Shown one piece after another: positions 28,898-37,435 of a stretch of 64,000 bases of DNA. The stretch lies in assembly GCA_018222585.1 (NCBI GenBank), contig JAAFAB010000004.1:186001-250000 (forward strand). Direction: 5' to 3'. Under the pieces are notes generated by a model. That model was not told the origin of the DNA and did not search any database. It saw only the letters and a program-made list of their open reading frames with translations. Made by a program: the position numbers and the translations under genes. Source of the stretch: Paracoccaceae bacterium. GTDB taxonomy: Bacteria > Pseudomonadota > Alphaproteobacteria > Rhodobacterales > Rhodobacteraceae. The first letter of the stretch is position 1. Every line of letters begins with the position of its first letter.

Positions 28898-30265
28898 ATG
28901 GGGACCTGGCAGAAGTCCGATTGGCGCAGCAAGCCGCGGGTGCAGATGCCTGACTATCAGGATCAGGAAGCACTGCACGCCGTTGAGGCCCAGCTTTCGA
29001 AGTATCCGCCCCTGGTGTTTGCCGGCGAGGCGCGCCGCCTGCGCGATGCGCTTGGCGCCGCAGGCCGGGGCGAGGCCTTCCTGCTGCAGGGCGGCGATTG
29101 CGCCGAAAGCTTCGATCAGTTCAACGCCGACAGCATCCGCGACACCTTCAAGGTGATGCTGCAGATGGCCATGGTGCTGACCTTCGGCGCCAAGGTGCCC
29201 GTGGTGAAGGTGGGCCGGATGGCCGGCCAGTTCGCCAAGCCGCGCTCGGCCCCGACCGAGACCATCGGCGGCGTCGAACTGCCCAGCTACCGCGGCGACA
29301 TCATCAACGAACTGGCCTTCACCCCCGAAGCCCGCATTCCGAACCCCGGCAAGATGCTGCAGGCCTACACCCAGGCCGCCGCGACGCTGAACCTGCTGCG
29401 CGCCTTCTCGACCGGCGGCTATGCCGACGTGAACCAGGTCCACCGCTGGACCCTCGGCTTCACCTCGTCCGACAAGGCCGAGCAGTTCCGTGACATGGCC
29501 AACCGGATCACCGACACGCTGGACTTCATCAAGGCTGCCGGTGTCCAGTCGGATCGCCAGCACGCCCTGCGTCAGGTCGATTTCTACACCTCCCACGAGG
29601 CGCTGCTGCTGGAATACGAAGAGGCGCTGTGCCGGATGGATTCGACCTCGGGCAAGTGGCTGGCCGGTTCCGGGCACATGATCTGGATCGGCGACCGCAC
29701 CCGTCAGCCCGATGGCGCCCATGTCGAGTTCTGCTCGGGCGTGATGAACCCCATCGGCCTGAAGTGCGGCCCCTCGACCACCGCCGAGGACCTCAAGGTC
29801 CTGATGGCGAAGCTGAACCCGAACAACGAGATGGGCCGCCTGACCCTGATCGCCCGTTTCGGTGCCGGCAAGGTGCCCGAGCATCTGCCGCGCCTGATCG
29901 AGACCGTGCAGAAGGAAGGCGCCAACGTGGTCTGGGTCTGCGACCCGATGCATGGCAACACCATCAAGTCGAACACCGGCTACAAGACCCGCCAGGTCCA
30001 CACGGTCCTGCAGGAGGTCCAGGAGTTCTTCGCCACGCACCGCGCCCATGGCACGGTCCCCGGTGGCGTGCACTTCGAGATGACCGGCAACGACGTGACC
30101 GAATGCACCGGCGGCGTCCACGCGGTCAGCGAAGAGGATCTGTCGGATCGCTACCACACCGCCTGTGATCCCCGTCTCAACGCCTCGCAGGCGCTGGAAT
30201 TGGCGTTCATGGTCGCCGAAGAGCTGGTCAGCCTGCGCGAAACCCGCCTGGCCGCCAACGGCTGA
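28898..30265 (+). CDS. aroG: 3-deoxy-7-phosphoheptulonate synthase, class II
   Basis: First enzyme of the shikimate pathway, condensing phosphoenolpyruvate and erythrose 4-phosphate. The 455-residue protein is of the plant-like class II type: QGGDCAESF near 68 (metal-ligating Cys), KVGRMAGQFAKPRS, PSYRGDIIN, GARFGAGK-like IARFGAGKVP, CDPMHGNT and TGNDVTECTGG. The start is the ATG with CCGGAGGAAG just before it; an upstream TTG is in frame but sits before that site. A strong terminator follows. Class II enzymes usually have complex feedback regulation, which sequence alone does not show. Confidence 0.95.
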   Translation: MGTWQKSDWRSKPRVQMPDYQDQEALHAVEAQLSKYPPLVFAGEARRLRDALGAAGRGEAFLLQGGDCAESFDQFNADSIRDTFKVMLQMAMVLTFGAKVPVVKVGRMAGQFAKPRSAPTETIGGVELPSYRGDIINELAFTPEARIPNPGKMLQAYTQAAATLNLLRAFSTGGYADVNQVHRWTLGFTSSDKAEQFRDMANRITDTLDFIKAAGVQSDRQHALRQVDFYTSHEALLLEYEEALCRMDSTSGKWLAGSGHMIWIGDRTRQPDGAHVEFCSGVMNPIGLKCGPSTTAEDLKVLMAKLNPNNEMGRLTLIARFGAGKVPEHLPRLIETVQKEGANVVWVCDPMHGNTIKSNTGYKTRQVHTVLQEVQEFFATHRAHGTVPGGVHFEMTGNDVTECTGGVHAVSEEDLSDRYHTACDPRLNASQALELAFMVAEELVSLRETRLAANG

Positions 30266-30302
30266 GCCGGATGTGACGCCTCTGTAAAGAGGTACGAAAA
30301 GG

Positions 30303-30340
30303 AAAACCGCCGTTCGGATCTTCGGACGGCGGTTTCGTTT
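30303..30340 (+). terminator. Rho-independent terminator after DAHP synthase
   Basis: AAACCGCCGT and ACGGCGGTTT form a ten-pair stem, followed by CGTTTT, 38 bases after the stop. Confidence 0.85.
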
Positions 30341-30392
30341 TGGGTCGGGTTCCGACAACTGCGCTGCGGGCGGTCCGCGGCGCCGCGCGGGC

Positions 30393-31151
30393 CTAGTCGT
30401 CCTCGACGACCCGCAGGTAGGGGCGCGGACCGGGACGCAGCTTCGGCCCCTGAGGCGCCTCCCGCCGGGGCGGCGCGTGGCGGAAGGGCGCGGGGCTCTC
30501 GCTGAGGCCGGTGACCTGGGGCGTGACCCGGGGCGCCTCGATCTTCTCGGGGCGGCGGGGCTTCGGTGCCGTCTCTTCCTCGGCCGGTTCGTTCTTCATG
30601 AAATCACCCAGCAGGGGGGTGACCCGGCTGCCGGTGATCTCGAAGCGGCGCGGGGCGCGGCCGATCTCTCCGGTGGTGGCCAGGCAGCCCAGCACCCGGG
30701 TGATGTCCCCGAGGTCGCTTTTCATCGGCAGCAGCAGCAGCCGGGCCTCGATCTCGGGCTTGCCGATGCCGCGCTCGGCGATCAGCTCCAGGGTGGCCTT
30801 GGCGGGGCTGTCGAAGACCTCTTCTAGCACCTCGCCCAGCTGGTTGCGCCCCTGCGGCGTCATGAAGGCCGAGAGTGGCATCCCCCGCACCTCCATCCCC
30901 ATCAGGTCCGACAGGTGCGATCCGGCGATGCGCATCCGTGCGATGCCCGGGGCGACCCGTTCCAGGATGAAGGCATATTCCAGGGCCCGCTCGATCCCGC
31001 GCGGGTCGATATCGGAGCGGCGCGGCACCAGGCGGCCGCCGCGGATCGCTTCCCAGTAGGCTTCGACCTCCTGCACGGTGGTGAAACGGGCCTGGCTCAC
31101 GAAGCCGGCCATGTTGATGACGGTGCGCCCGTCTCCTCCGTTTTGCGACAT
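30393..31151 (-). CDS. PAS_5 domain protein with basic, proline-rich tail
   Basis: A 252-residue cytoplasmic protein. Residues 20-170 match the alphaproteobacterial PAS_5 (DUF1488-like) pattern: VEAYWEAIRGGRLVPRRSDIDP, then ALEYAFILERVAPGIARMRIAG and GMEVRGMPLS. A disordered tail of about 75 residues rich in Pro, Arg and Glu follows. It has no kinase or output domain, so it probably works through a partner. Members of this group are sensed as small-molecule or cell-cycle related, without firm function. It is divergent from yicC across a repeat-rich control region. Confidence 0.75.
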   Translation of the reverse strand: MSQNGGDGRTVINMAGFVSQARFTTVQEVEAYWEAIRGGRLVPRRSDIDPRGIERALEYAFILERVAPGIARMRIAGSHLSDLMGMEVRGMPLSAFMTPQGRNQLGEVLEEVFDSPAKATLELIAERGIGKPEIEARLLLLPMKSDLGDITRVLGCLATTGEIGRAPRRFEITGSRVTPLLGDFMKNEPAEEETAPKPRRPEKIEAPRVTPQVTGLSESPAPFRHAPPRREAPQGPKLRPGPRPYLRVVEDD

Positions 31152-31229
31152 CTCGAAACTCCAGCTCGTGTCATGGCAGCCCCCTGTCGTTTCACGTCAA
31201 AGCCAGTCCAGCAGCAGGAAACACCTGGT

Positions 31230-31278
31230 TGCGGATGCCCCGTTGGCGCATCCGCACATGGTGTCCGCACATGGTTAA
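31230..31278. repeat. inverted repeat overlapping a tandem TCCGCACATGG pair
   Basis: TGCGGATGC (31230) and GCATCCGCA (31248) form a perfect nine-base inverted repeat. Its right arm runs into TCCGCACATGG at 31251, repeated at 31264 with a 13-base period and ending in ATGGTTAA. The cluster lies in the 283-base gap between the PAS_5 gene and yicC, before an AT-rich stretch. It looks like a protein-binding region; no T-run is present. Confidence 0.5.
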
Positions 31279-31434
31279 AGCTATCTTCACAGAGGTTACG
31301 TATCCATTAATATGCCAGCATCGAGAGAAATTTTCCGGGAAATCTGGACCATTGGTTAACCGACCCGGCGTCGGGCGGGGTGGGATTCGGGCCAAGGTTC
31401 GGGCTTCGAAGGAACGGGCAGGAAGGAGAGCGGA

Positions 31435-32325
31435 ATGACCTATTCCATGACGGGTTTCGCCACGCGGCGCGGCGAGGGGCAGGGCCATGGCTGGAGCTGG
31501 GAGCTGCGCTCGGTCAATGCCAAGGGGCTGGACCTGCGGCTGCGGGTGCCGGACTGGGTGCCGGGGCTGGAGGTGGCGCTGCGCGGGGGGCTGACGAAGG
31601 CGCTGGCGCGGGGCTCGGTGACGCTGAACCTGCGCCTCTCCCGCGAGGAGAGCGGCAGCGCTCTGGCGGTGAACGCCGGTCAGCTCGACGCGGTGCTGGT
31701 GGCGCTGCGCGAGGCCGAGGCGCAGGCCGAGGCGCGGGGCATCGCGCTGCGCCCGGCCTCGGGGATCGAGGTGCTGCAGATGCGCGGCGTTCTGGAACAG
31801 GCCGCCCCGGAAGAAACCGGCGAGGCCCTGCGCCAGGCGCTGCTGGCCGATTTCGGCGCGGTGCTGGAGGATTTCCTGCAGATGCGCGCCGGAGAGGGCA
31901 AGGCCGTGGCGCAGGTGCTGACGGGCCAGCTGGATGCCATCGCGGCGCTTGTCGCCCGCGCCACCGCCGCCGCCGCCGCGCGCCTGCCGCGCCAGCAGGA
32001 GGCGCTGCGGACGGCCCTGGCGCGGGTGCTGGACGGGGCAGGGGGACAGGACCCGGACCGCATCGCGCAGGAGCTGGCGCTGCTGGCGATCAAGGCCGAT
32101 GTGACCGAGGAGCTGGATCGGTTGACCGCCCATGTCGCCGCCGCGCGCGATCTGCTGGCCCAGGAGGGGCCGGTCGGGCGCAAGCTGGATTTCCTCAGCC
32201 AGGAATTCAACCGCGAGGCCAACACCCTTTGTTCCAAGGCCCAGGACAAGGCGCTGACCGCCATCGGGCTGGAGCTGAAGACCCTGATCGACCAGATGCG
32301 CGAGCAGGTCCAGAACATAGAGTGA
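31435..32325 (+). CDS. yicC: YicC family endoribonuclease
   Basis: A 296-residue member of the YicC/YloC family, now known to include RNA-cutting enzymes linked to sRNA turnover. Opening SMTGFA and RSVNAKGLDLRLRVP are family hallmarks, as is the C-terminal EFNREANTLCSKAQDKALT. The ATG follows GGAAGGAGAG. gmk follows 92 bases downstream, the usual yicC-gmk neighbourhood. Confidence 0.92.
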   Translation: MTYSMTGFATRRGEGQGHGWSWELRSVNAKGLDLRLRVPDWVPGLEVALRGGLTKALARGSVTLNLRLSREESGSALAVNAGQLDAVLVALREAEAQAEARGIALRPASGIEVLQMRGVLEQAAPEETGEALRQALLADFGAVLEDFLQMRAGEGKAVAQVLTGQLDAIAALVARATAAAAARLPRQQEALRTALARVLDGAGGQDPDRIAQELALLAIKADVTEELDRLTAHVAAARDLLAQEGPVGRKLDFLSQEFNREANTLCSKAQDKALTAIGLELKTLIDQMREQVQNIE

Positions 32326-32417
32326 CCCCGTGCCGCGCGGCGGCAGGCTTGTCGGGCCGGGCAAAACCTGCATAAGGCGGGGGCGACCTGACACGCCTGG
32401 AGCGAAAGACCAATCCC

Positions 32418-33059
32418 ATGTCCCAGCGGCGCGGCCTTCTGATCATCATTTCCTCGCCCTCGGGCGCGGGCAAGTCCACCCTCTCGCGGCGTCTGCTGGC
32501 CTGGGATCCCGATATCCGTTTCTCGGTCTCGGCGACGACCCGCGCGGCCCGGCCCGGCGAGGTGGACGGCGAACATTACTTCTTCCTGACGAAAGACAAG
32601 TTCGCCGAGCTGGTGGCGGGCGGCAACATGCTGGAACATGCGACGGTCTTCGGCAATTCCTACGGCAGCCCGCGCGGCCCGGTGGAGGAAGCGATCAACG
32701 CGGGCAAGGATCTGCTGTTTGACATCGACTGGCAGGGCGGCCAGCAGATCCGGGCCTCGGCGCTTGGCAAGCACGTGCTGTCGATCTTCATCCTGCCGCC
32801 CTCGATGAAGGAGCTGGAGCGGCGCCTGATCAGCCGTGCCCAGGATGCGCCGGAGGTGATCGAGAAGCGGATGCAGCAGAGCCGTGACGAGATCAGCCAC
32901 TGGCCGGAATATGACTACGTGCTGGTCAACGACGACCTGAGCGAGACAGAAACCCGCCTGCGCACCATCATCCAGGCCGAGCGGCTGCGTCTCAGCCAGC
33001 AGCCCGACGTGGTCGACGTGGTGCGCCGGCTCAACGCGGAATACGAGGGCGAGGCATGA
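32418..33059 (+). CDS. gmk: guanylate kinase
   Basis: Phosphorylates GMP to GDP; essential for nucleotide supply. The 213-residue protein has the P-loop [10 protein letters not shown] near residue 13, the GMP-binding segment [18 protein letters not shown], and [11 protein letters not shown]. Its stop overlaps the start of the next gene as ATGA, giving translational coupling. Confidence 0.96.
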   Translation: MSQRRGLLIIISSPSGAGKSTLSRRLLAWDPDIRFSVSATTRAARPGEVDGEHYFFLTKDKFAELVAGGNMLEHATVFGNSYGSPRGPVEEAINAGKDLLFDIDWQGGQQIRASALGKHVLSIFILPPSMKELERRLISRAQDAPEVIEKRMQQSRDEISHWPEYDYVLVNDDLSETETRLRTIIQAERLRLSQQPDVVDVVRRLNAEYEGEA

Positions 33060-33577
33060 CCATCTACGCTTTGGACGACCGGATCCCCGATGTGGCCGAC
33101 ACCGCCTGGGTGGCGCCGGATGCCAATGTCATCGGCTCCTGCGTGCTGGAGGCCGACAGCTCGGTCTGGTTCGGCGCAACCTTGCGCGGCGACAACGAGG
33201 AAATCCGCCTCGGTGCCGGGGCGAACATCCAGGAAAACACCGTCTGCCATACTGACATCGGCTTTCCCATGCTGATCGGGGCCAATGTCACCGTCGGTCA
33301 CAAGGCCATGCTGCATGGCTGCGTCATCGGTGAGAACTCGCTGATCGGCATGGGGGCCATCGTGCTGAACGGCGCGAAGATCGGGCGCAATTGCCTGATC
33401 GGCGCCGGGGCGCTGGTGACCGAGGGGCGGGAAATCCCCGACAACTCCATGGTGCTGGGCGCGCCCGGCAAGGTGGTGAAGGAGCTGGGGCCGGACTGGG
33501 AACAGCGCCTTCGGGCCTCGGCACTGCATTACCAGGATAACGCCCGCCGCTTCCGCGCCGGTCTGCGCGCGCTCTGA
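33056..33577 (+). CDS. gamma-carbonic-anhydrase-like hexapeptide protein
   Basis: A 173-residue left-handed beta-helix protein of the gamma-CA family (YrdA/PaaY group). Metal-binding His are in NTVCHTD and in [10 protein letters not shown], the three-His arrangement of the family. Most such proteins show little carbonic anhydrase activity in vitro, so the role is uncertain. It is translationally coupled to gmk and only 10 bases from phoR, so it may be read with it. Confidence 0.88.
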   Translation: MTIYALDDRIPDVADTAWVAPDANVIGSCVLEADSSVWFGATLRGDNEEIRLGAGANIQENTVCHTDIGFPMLIGANVTVGHKAMLHGCVIGENSLIGMGAIVLNGAKIGRNCLIGAGALVTEGREIPDNSMVLGAPGKVVKELGPDWEQRLRASALHYQDNARRFRAGLRAL

Positions 33578-33587
33578 GGCGGCAGCG

Positions 33588-34628
33588 ATGACCGAAGCCT
33601 CTCTGACCGCGCTGCTGACCGCCATCCCGATGCCCGCGCTGCTGGTCGGACGCGGAGAACGGGTGATCGCCGCCAATGCGCTGACCGCTGGCCTCTTCGG
33701 GCCCTCGGTGACGGGACGGCATTTCATCACCGTGATGCGCCAGCCGACGGTGCTGGACGCGGTCGAGCACTGCCTGGCCGACCACCAGGTGCACAAGACG
33801 CAGTACCATGCCACCCGGCGCGGCCAGGAACAGAACTTCGAGGTCACCTGTTCCTATGTCGACTCGCCCCTCGGGCAGGGGGTGGTGGTGGTCTTCCACG
33901 ACATCACCCAGCTGACCCAAGCCGAACAGATGCGGCGCGATTTCGTCGCCAACGTCAGCCACGAACTGCGTACGCCGCTGACCGCGCTGATCGGCTTCAT
34001 CGAGACCCTGCGCGGTCCGGCCAGGGACGATGCCGGCGCGCGTGAGCGGTTCCTCGGGATCATGGCCAACGAGGCCGAGCGGATGGAGCGGCTGGTCAAG
34101 GACCTGCTGTCACTGTCCCAGGTCGAGGGCGAGGCGCGGGTGCGTCCGACCGAGCGGGTCGGGCTACTGGGCCTGATGGAATCGGTGCGCAACGCGCTGG
34201 CGCCGCTGGCCCGCGACGCCGAGGTCGAGATCCGCATCTCCGCAGAGGCCGGTGAGGTCGTGGTGCAGGGCGATCCCGACCAGCTGCGCCAGGTGCTGAC
34301 CAACCTCGTCGAGAACGCCATCAAGTATGGCCGCAGCGGCAAGTTCGTCGACATGAACCTCTCGGCGGAGGCCGAGATGCCCGAGCTGCAGGGGCAGGGG
34401 GTGTCGGTCACCGTGCGCGACCATGGCCCCGGCATCGACGAGATCCACATTCCACGACTCACCGAACGTTTCTATCGCGTCGACAGCCACCGCTCGCGCG
34501 AAATGGGCGGCACGGGCCTCGGTCTGGCAATCGTCAAGCATATCGTGAACCGCCATCGCGGACGGATGCGTATCTCCTCGACCCTCGGCGAGGGCACCGC
34601 GATCCGCATCGTGCTGCCGCTCCACTAG
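33588..34628 (+). CDS. phoR: phosphate-regulon sensor histidine kinase PhoR
   Basis: Kinase that controls PhoB in response to PstSCAB/PhoU activity. The 346-residue protein has an N-terminal PAS domain (about 5-110), the phospho-accepting H125 in NVSHELRTPLT, and a HATPase domain with NLVENAIKYG (N box), DHGPGI (G1) and GGTGLGLAIV (G2). No membrane segment is present: many PhoR proteins carry one or two, so this one is either soluble or docked through PhoU. It is followed by the Pho box and pst genes, supporting the name. Confidence 0.9.
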   Translation: MTEASLTALLTAIPMPALLVGRGERVIAANALTAGLFGPSVTGRHFITVMRQPTVLDAVEHCLADHQVHKTQYHATRRGQEQNFEVTCSYVDSPLGQGVVVVFHDITQLTQAEQMRRDFVANVSHELRTPLTALIGFIETLRGPARDDAGARERFLGIMANEAERMERLVKDLLSLSQVEGEARVRPTERVGLLGLMESVRNALAPLARDAEVEIRISAEAGEVVVQGDPDQLRQVLTNLVENAIKYGRSGKFVDMNLSAEAEMPELQGQGVSVTVRDHGPGIDEIHIPRLTERFYRVDSHRSREMGGTGLGLAIVKHIVNRHRGRMRISSTLGEGTAIRIVLPLH

Positions 34629-34732
34629 GGCGCCGCGGGCAACGATTTCTCAACAACAGCAGAGATTTGTCTAGATTCTCGGCCCGGCTTTCGGGCCGCT
34701 TTCCGTAAGGGGCGGCAGAATAAGAATATTCA

Positions 34733-34764
34733 CTGTCATGTAACTGTTACGCAACTGTCGCAAA
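34733..34764 (+). promoter_or_regulatory. Pho box before pstS
   Basis: Three successive half-sites CTGTC, CTGTT and CTGTC begin at 34733, 34744 and 34755, with exact 11-base spacing and AT-rich intervals (ATGTAA, ACGCAA). This matches the PhoB-binding consensus closely. It lies about 75 bases upstream of the pstS ATG. Confidence 0.9.
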
Positions 34765-34840
34765 AGCATCGCGAGCCTCTTCTAGCAAGCGGGGCAAGGC
34801 CGCCGGGGGATGGCGGTCTCTCAGATAACAGGAGCATTCC

Positions 34841-35869
34841 ATGTCCTTCATGAAACTGACCGCTTCGGCCCTGGCCGTCGCAGCCGTTTCCGCCACCGCG
34901 GCGACCGCACGTGACAACCTGCAGATCGCAGGCTCGTCGACCGTTCTGCCCTACGCCTCCATCGTCGCCGAAGCCTTCGGCGAGAACTTCGAATTCCCGA
35001 CCCCCGTCGTGGAATCCGGTGGCTCCTCCGCTGGCCTGAAGCGCTTCTGTGAAGGCGTCGGCGAGAACACCATCGACATCGCCAACGCTTCGCGCGCCAT
35101 CAAGTCCTCGGAAGTCGAGACCTGCGCCGCCAACGGCGTGACCGACATCATCCAGGTCCGCATCGGCTATGACGGCATCGTCTTCGCCTCGCAGCTGGAC
35201 GGCCCGGCCTTCACCGCCTTCGAGCCCGCCGATCTCTACAACGCCCTGGCCCCGAAAGTGGTCGTCGACGGCGAGCTGGTCGACAACCCCTACACCATGT
35301 GGTCCGAGTTCAACGCCGACCTGCCGGAAGCCGAGATCCTGGCCTTCATCCCCGGCACCAAGCACGGCACCCGCGAAGTCTTCGAAGAGAAGGTCCTGGC
35401 GGCTGGCTGTGAAGCCACCGGCGCCCTGGAAGCCATGGTCGCCTCGGGCATGTCCGAAGACGACGCAGAAGACGCCTGCATTTCGGTCCGCACCGACGGT
35501 AAGTCGGTCGACATCGACGGCGACTACACCGAGACCCTGGCCTCGATCGAATCCAACCCGAACGCCATCGGCGTCTTCGGCCTGGCCTTCTACGAGAACA
35601 ACACCGACAAGCTGAAAGTGGCGACCATGTCGGGCGTCGAGCCGAAGACCGAGACCATCGCCTCGGGCGAATACCCGGTGTCGCGTCCGCTGTACTTCTA
35701 CATCAAGAAGGCCCACATCGGCGTCATCCCCGGCCTGAAGGAATACGCATCCTTCTTCGTCTCCGATGAGATTGCAGGCCCCTCCGGCCCGCTGTCCAAC
35801 TACGGCCTGGTGGCCGATCCCGAACTGGCCGACACCCAGGCCATGATCGAGACCGAAGAGACCATGTAA
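34841..35869 (+). CDS. pstS: phosphate-binding periplasmic protein PstS
   Basis: Captures phosphate in the periplasm for the PstCAB importer. The 342-residue precursor has a signal peptide (LTASALAVAAVSATAATA) and phosphate-contact segments GSSTVLPYA, VVESGGSSAGLKRFC and KHGTREVFEEKVL. AGGAGC lies before the ATG. It is the first gene after the Pho box and is separated from pstC by a pair of hairpins, which would keep pstS mRNA in excess. Confidence 0.96.
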   Translation: MSFMKLTASALAVAAVSATAATARDNLQIAGSSTVLPYASIVAEAFGENFEFPTPVVESGGSSAGLKRFCEGVGENTIDIANASRAIKSSEVETCAANGVTDIIQVRIGYDGIVFASQLDGPAFTAFEPADLYNALAPKVVVDGELVDNPYTMWSEFNADLPEAEILAFIPGTKHGTREVFEEKVLAAGCEATGALEAMVASGMSEDDAEDACISVRTDGKSVDIDGDYTETLASIESNPNAIGVFGLAFYENNTDKLKVATMSGVEPKTETIASGEYPVSRPLYFYIKKAHIGVIPGLKEYASFFVSDEIAGPSGPLSNYGLVADPELADTQAMIETEETM

Positions 35870-35878
35870 GTCTCTTCC

Positions 35879-35941
35879 GGGCGGCTCCCCTCGGGGCCGC
35901 CCATCTTCGGGCCCCCGGCCAATTCCGGCCGCGGGCCTTTT
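35879..35941 (+). terminator. double hairpin attenuator between pstS and pstC
   Basis: A GGGCGGC / GCCGCCC stem at 35879-35902 is followed by GGCCCCCGGCC / GGCCGCGGGCC at 35910-35937 and TTTT. It probably ends part of the pstS transcripts and lets the rest read on into pstCAB. Confidence 0.75.
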
Positions 35942-35971
35942 CGCCGAACTGACCTTTCCAGCGAGTATTCC

Positions 35972-37435
35972 ATGCCGGCAACCTGGATCTTCCTTATCGT
36001 CCTGGCGCTCGCCGCCATCGGATACGTGCTGGGCCGCGGACGCGCCCTGGCCTCCGCGGGCGGTGACAGCCGCCACCTGCATTCCCTCCCATCCTATTAC
36101 GGCGCCAACGCGGCGCTGCTGGCCATGGTGCCGGCGCTTCTGGTCCTGGTGATCTGGCTGTTCGCGCAGCCCCTGGTGATCCAGAACCGGGTCGAGCACC
36201 TGGTGCCCGAAACCAGCTACGAGACCGAGGGCGAGCTGAGCCTCGTCATGTCCGACGTCCGCCGCATCGCCGAGGGCCTCGACCTGGCGGTCGAACGCGG
36301 CGCGCTGAGCGCGGACGAAGCCAGCGACATCCGCGTCGAATTCACCGATATCCGCGAGCGGCTCGGCTCGGTCGGCGTCGCGCTCGGCTCGGACGTGCAG
36401 GCGCCGATGCTGGCCGCCGCGAAGGCCTGGCGCGAGATGAACGCCACCGGCAACCTGATCCGCAGCATCGCGGTGGTGCTGGTCGCGCTCGGCGGGTTCG
36501 GTCTGGGGCTGATGCGCGCCGAGAAGGATTTCCGCGCCCGCAACTCGGTCGAGAAGGTGATCAAGGGGCTGCTGATCCTGGCCGCCTCGCTGGCTATCCT
36601 GACCACGCTCGGCATCGTCCTGTCGCTGCTCTTCAACACCATCGAGTTCTTCCGCCTCTACCCGGCGCTCGACTTCTTCTTCGGCACCACCTGGGCGCCC
36701 TCCTTCGGCGGCGGCTCCGAGCTGGGCATCCTGCCGCTGCTCTGGGGCACGTTCTACATCTCGCTGATCGCCCTGGCGGTGGCAGTGCCGATCGGGCTCT
36801 TCGCGGCGGTCTACCTCAGCGAATACGCCTCGCCCGCCGTGCGCAGCTTCGCAAAGCCGATGATCGAGGTGCTGGCCGGGATCCCGACCATCGTCTACGG
36901 CCTCTTCGCGCTGCTGACCGTCGGCCCTCTGCTGTTCCAGGCCTTCGGCCCGGGCACCCTGGGCTGGATGGGCGGCGGCCGCGCCGTCATGACCGCGGGC
37001 CTCGTCATGGGCATCATGCTGATCCCCTTCGTCAGCTCGCTGTCCGATGACATCATCAACGCGGTGCCCCAGGCGATGCGCGACGGCTCGCTCGGCCTTG
37101 GTGCCACCAAGTCCGAAACCGTGAAGCAGGTCGTCCTGCCCGCCGCCCTGCCGGGGATCGTGGGCGCCATCCTGCTGGCCGCCTCGCGCGCCATCGGTGA
37201 AACCATGATCGTGGTGCTGGGGGCAGGGGCCGCCGCGCGCCTGTCGCTGAACCCCTTCGAGGCGATGACCACCGTCACCGCCAAGATCGTCAGCCAGCTG
37301 ACCGGCGACGCCGACTTCGCCTCGCCCGAGGCGCTGGTGGCCTTCGCCCTCGGGATGACCCTCTTCGTCATCACCCTCGGCCTCAATATCTTCGCGCTGT
37401 GGATCGTGCGCAAATACCGGGAGCAATACGAATGA
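35972..37435 (+). CDS. pstC: phosphate ABC transporter permease PstC
   Basis: Inner-membrane half of the phosphate importer. At 487 residues it is longer than enterobacterial PstC (about 320) because of an N-terminal extension with two extra membrane segments and a helical periplasmic domain, a form common in alphaproteobacteria. The permease core starts near 245 (LLWGTFYISLIALAVAVPIG) and contains the EAA-type loop before the final helices. Its stop overlaps pstA as ATGA. Confidence 0.93.
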   Translation: MPATWIFLIVLALAAIGYVLGRGRALASAGGDSRHLHSLPSYYGANAALLAMVPALLVLVIWLFAQPLVIQNRVEHLVPETSYETEGELSLVMSDVRRIAEGLDLAVERGALSADEASDIRVEFTDIRERLGSVGVALGSDVQAPMLAAAKAWREMNATGNLIRSIAVVLVALGGFGLGLMRAEKDFRARNSVEKVIKGLLILAASLAILTTLGIVLSLLFNTIEFFRLYPALDFFFGTTWAPSFGGGSELGILPLLWGTFYISLIALAVAVPIGLFAAVYLSEYASPAVRSFAKPMIEVLAGIPTIVYGLFALLTVGPLLFQAFGPGTLGWMGGGRAVMTAGLVMGIMLIPFVSSLSDDIINAVPQAMRDGSLGLGATKSETVKQVVLPAALPGIVGAILLAASRAIGETMIVVLGAGAAARLSLNPFEAMTTVTAKIVSQLTGDADFASPEALVAFALGMTLFVITLGLNIFALWIVRKYREQYE

